DNA of 7,250 nt from NCBI GenBank assembly GCA_028707745.1, contig JAQWAJ010000082.1, positions 1-7,250 of the forward strand, given 5' to 3'. The translations under genes were made by a program, and so were the position numbers. This document shows, in pieces, positions 7,098-7,250 of this stretch. The first letter of the stretch is position 1. Each line of letters opens with the position of its first letter. Below the pieces are notes generated by a model. The model searched no databases. It was given only the letters and a program-made list of their open reading frames with translations, and was not told the DNA's origin. This DNA is from Bacteroidales bacterium. Lineage in GTDB: Bacteria > Bacteroidota > Bacteroidia > Bacteroidales > UBA12481.

Positions 7098-7171
7098 GGC
7101 GAGGTAGCTCAGCTGGTTAGAGCGCATGATTCATAATCATGAGGTCGCCGGATCATTCCCGGCTCTCGCTA
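7098..7171 (+). tRNA. tRNA with anticodon CAT, probably elongator tRNA-Met
   Basis: All four arms fold. Acceptor 7098-7104 pairs with 7164-7170, with G-U pairs at 1:72 and 7:66. The D-stem is GCTC/GAGC (7107-7110, 7120-7123). The anticodon stem CATGA/TCATG (7125-7129, 7137-7141) encloses the loop TTCATAA, anticodon CAT at 7132-7134. The variable loop is AGGTC and the T-stem GCCGG/CCGGC (7147-7151, 7159-7163). The discriminator is A73 (7171); CCA is not encoded. An elongator is favoured because the anticodon stem lacks the three G-C pairs of initiators and pair 11:24 is C-G. Met rather than Ile2 is favoured by A73 with G2-C71 and C3-G70 and by the absence of C4-G69 and C5-G68 pairs. Odd: the T-loop reads ATCATTC, so positions 54 and 58 are A and T instead of T and A. 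Confidence 0.9.
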
Positions 7172-7174
7172 CAG

Positions 7175-7213
7175 AAAAGCCACTTATCAGATTTACCGAT
7201 AAGTGGCTTTTTT
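7175..7213 (+). terminator. Intrinsic terminator of the tRNA transcript
   Basis: A perfect 10-bp stem, GCCACTTATC (7179-7188) with GATAAGTGGC (7198-7207), encloses a 9-nt loop and is followed by six T residues (7208-7213). Four A residues before the stem extend the pairing by four A-T pairs. It begins 4 nt after the tRNA. Read on the other strand it has only a four-T tail, so it may also act weakly against transcription entering from the right. Confidence 0.92.
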
Positions 7214-7225
7214 ATGATTAATCAT
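7214..7225. repeat. 12-base perfect palindrome after the tRNA terminator
   Basis: ATGATTAATCAT is a perfect palindrome directly following the terminator T-run. It could be a small operator-like site for a gene beyond the right edge, or chance in AT-rich sequence. No coding region is visible in the last 37 bases. Confidence 0.3.
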
Positions 7226-7250
7226 TTGTGATGTAAAACAAGGTGTGATA

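Noticed and set aside
7098..7171. Initiator tRNA(fMet) or lysidine-type tRNA(Ile2)
   Set aside because: It lacks the three G-C anticodon-stem pairs and A11-U24 of initiators, and lacks the C4-G69 and C5-G68 pairs associated with Ile2 in E. coli; elongator Met fits best, though Ile2 is not strictly excluded.
7214..7225. Palindrome ATGATTAATCAT as an attachment-site relic of the tRNA anticodon arm (7126-7140)
   Set aside because: The similarity comes from two 6-base halves that are complementary in both places; there is no integrase or longer duplicated segment in view.
1..7250. CRISPR array, insertion sequence, prophage, toxin-antitoxin or new defence system
   Set aside because: No spaced repeats, terminal inverted repeats, transposase or integrase motifs, or small paired genes; nearly all bases belong to recognisable conserved genes.

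Overview
The window looks like ordinary chromosomal DNA from a member of the Bacteroidota, probably class Bacteroidia. The protein families point there: a bifunctional RibBA, the START-like family, a long LptF/LptG permease with an enlarged periplasmic part, and GT2 and GT4 enzymes of the type common in that phylum. So do the mostly absent Shine-Dalgarno sequences and a perfect Bacteroidetes -7 promoter box (TAnnTTTG) before the tRNA. I cannot assign a genus. There is no phage, transposon, CRISPR array or toxin-antitoxin pair, and nothing looks like a new defence or mobile system.

Layout: the left edge holds the 3' part of a plus-strand gene ending in two LysM domains, probably a cell-wall glucosaminidase whose catalytic domain lies outside the window. 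From about 6983 down to 486, six minus-strand genes form one compact cluster. In transcription order they are a START-like protein, an LptF/LptG lipopolysaccharide-export permease, a GT4 glycosyltransferase, a GT2 glycosyltransferase, ribBA (riboflavin entry enzymes) and fmt (Met-tRNA formyltransferase). The middle genes overlap by 26, 17 and 32 nt, ribBA and fmt are 7 nt apart, and the only sizeable internal gap is 68 nt (START-like to lptF/G). At the right edge a plus-strand tRNA with anticodon CAT diverges from the cluster and is followed by a strong intrinsic terminator.

How it fits together: the first four minus-strand genes suggest envelope work, namely glycan assembly and lipopolysaccharide transport. 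ribBA and fmt are housekeeping genes that appear to be carried on the same transcript. The overlaps imply coupled translation and leave no room for separate promoters or an FMN riboswitch directly before ribBA. The tail-to-tail junction of fmt and the LysM gene has no spacer at all, and the best terminator for the LysM gene lies inside fmt.

The points most worth a second look are the tRNA, whose T-loop 54/58 bases are swapped and whose acceptor stem resembles a formylatable one; the near-palindromic divergent promoter region; a tiny leader ORF that imitates the lptF/G start; the TTG start of the GT2 gene; and the terminator inside fmt.
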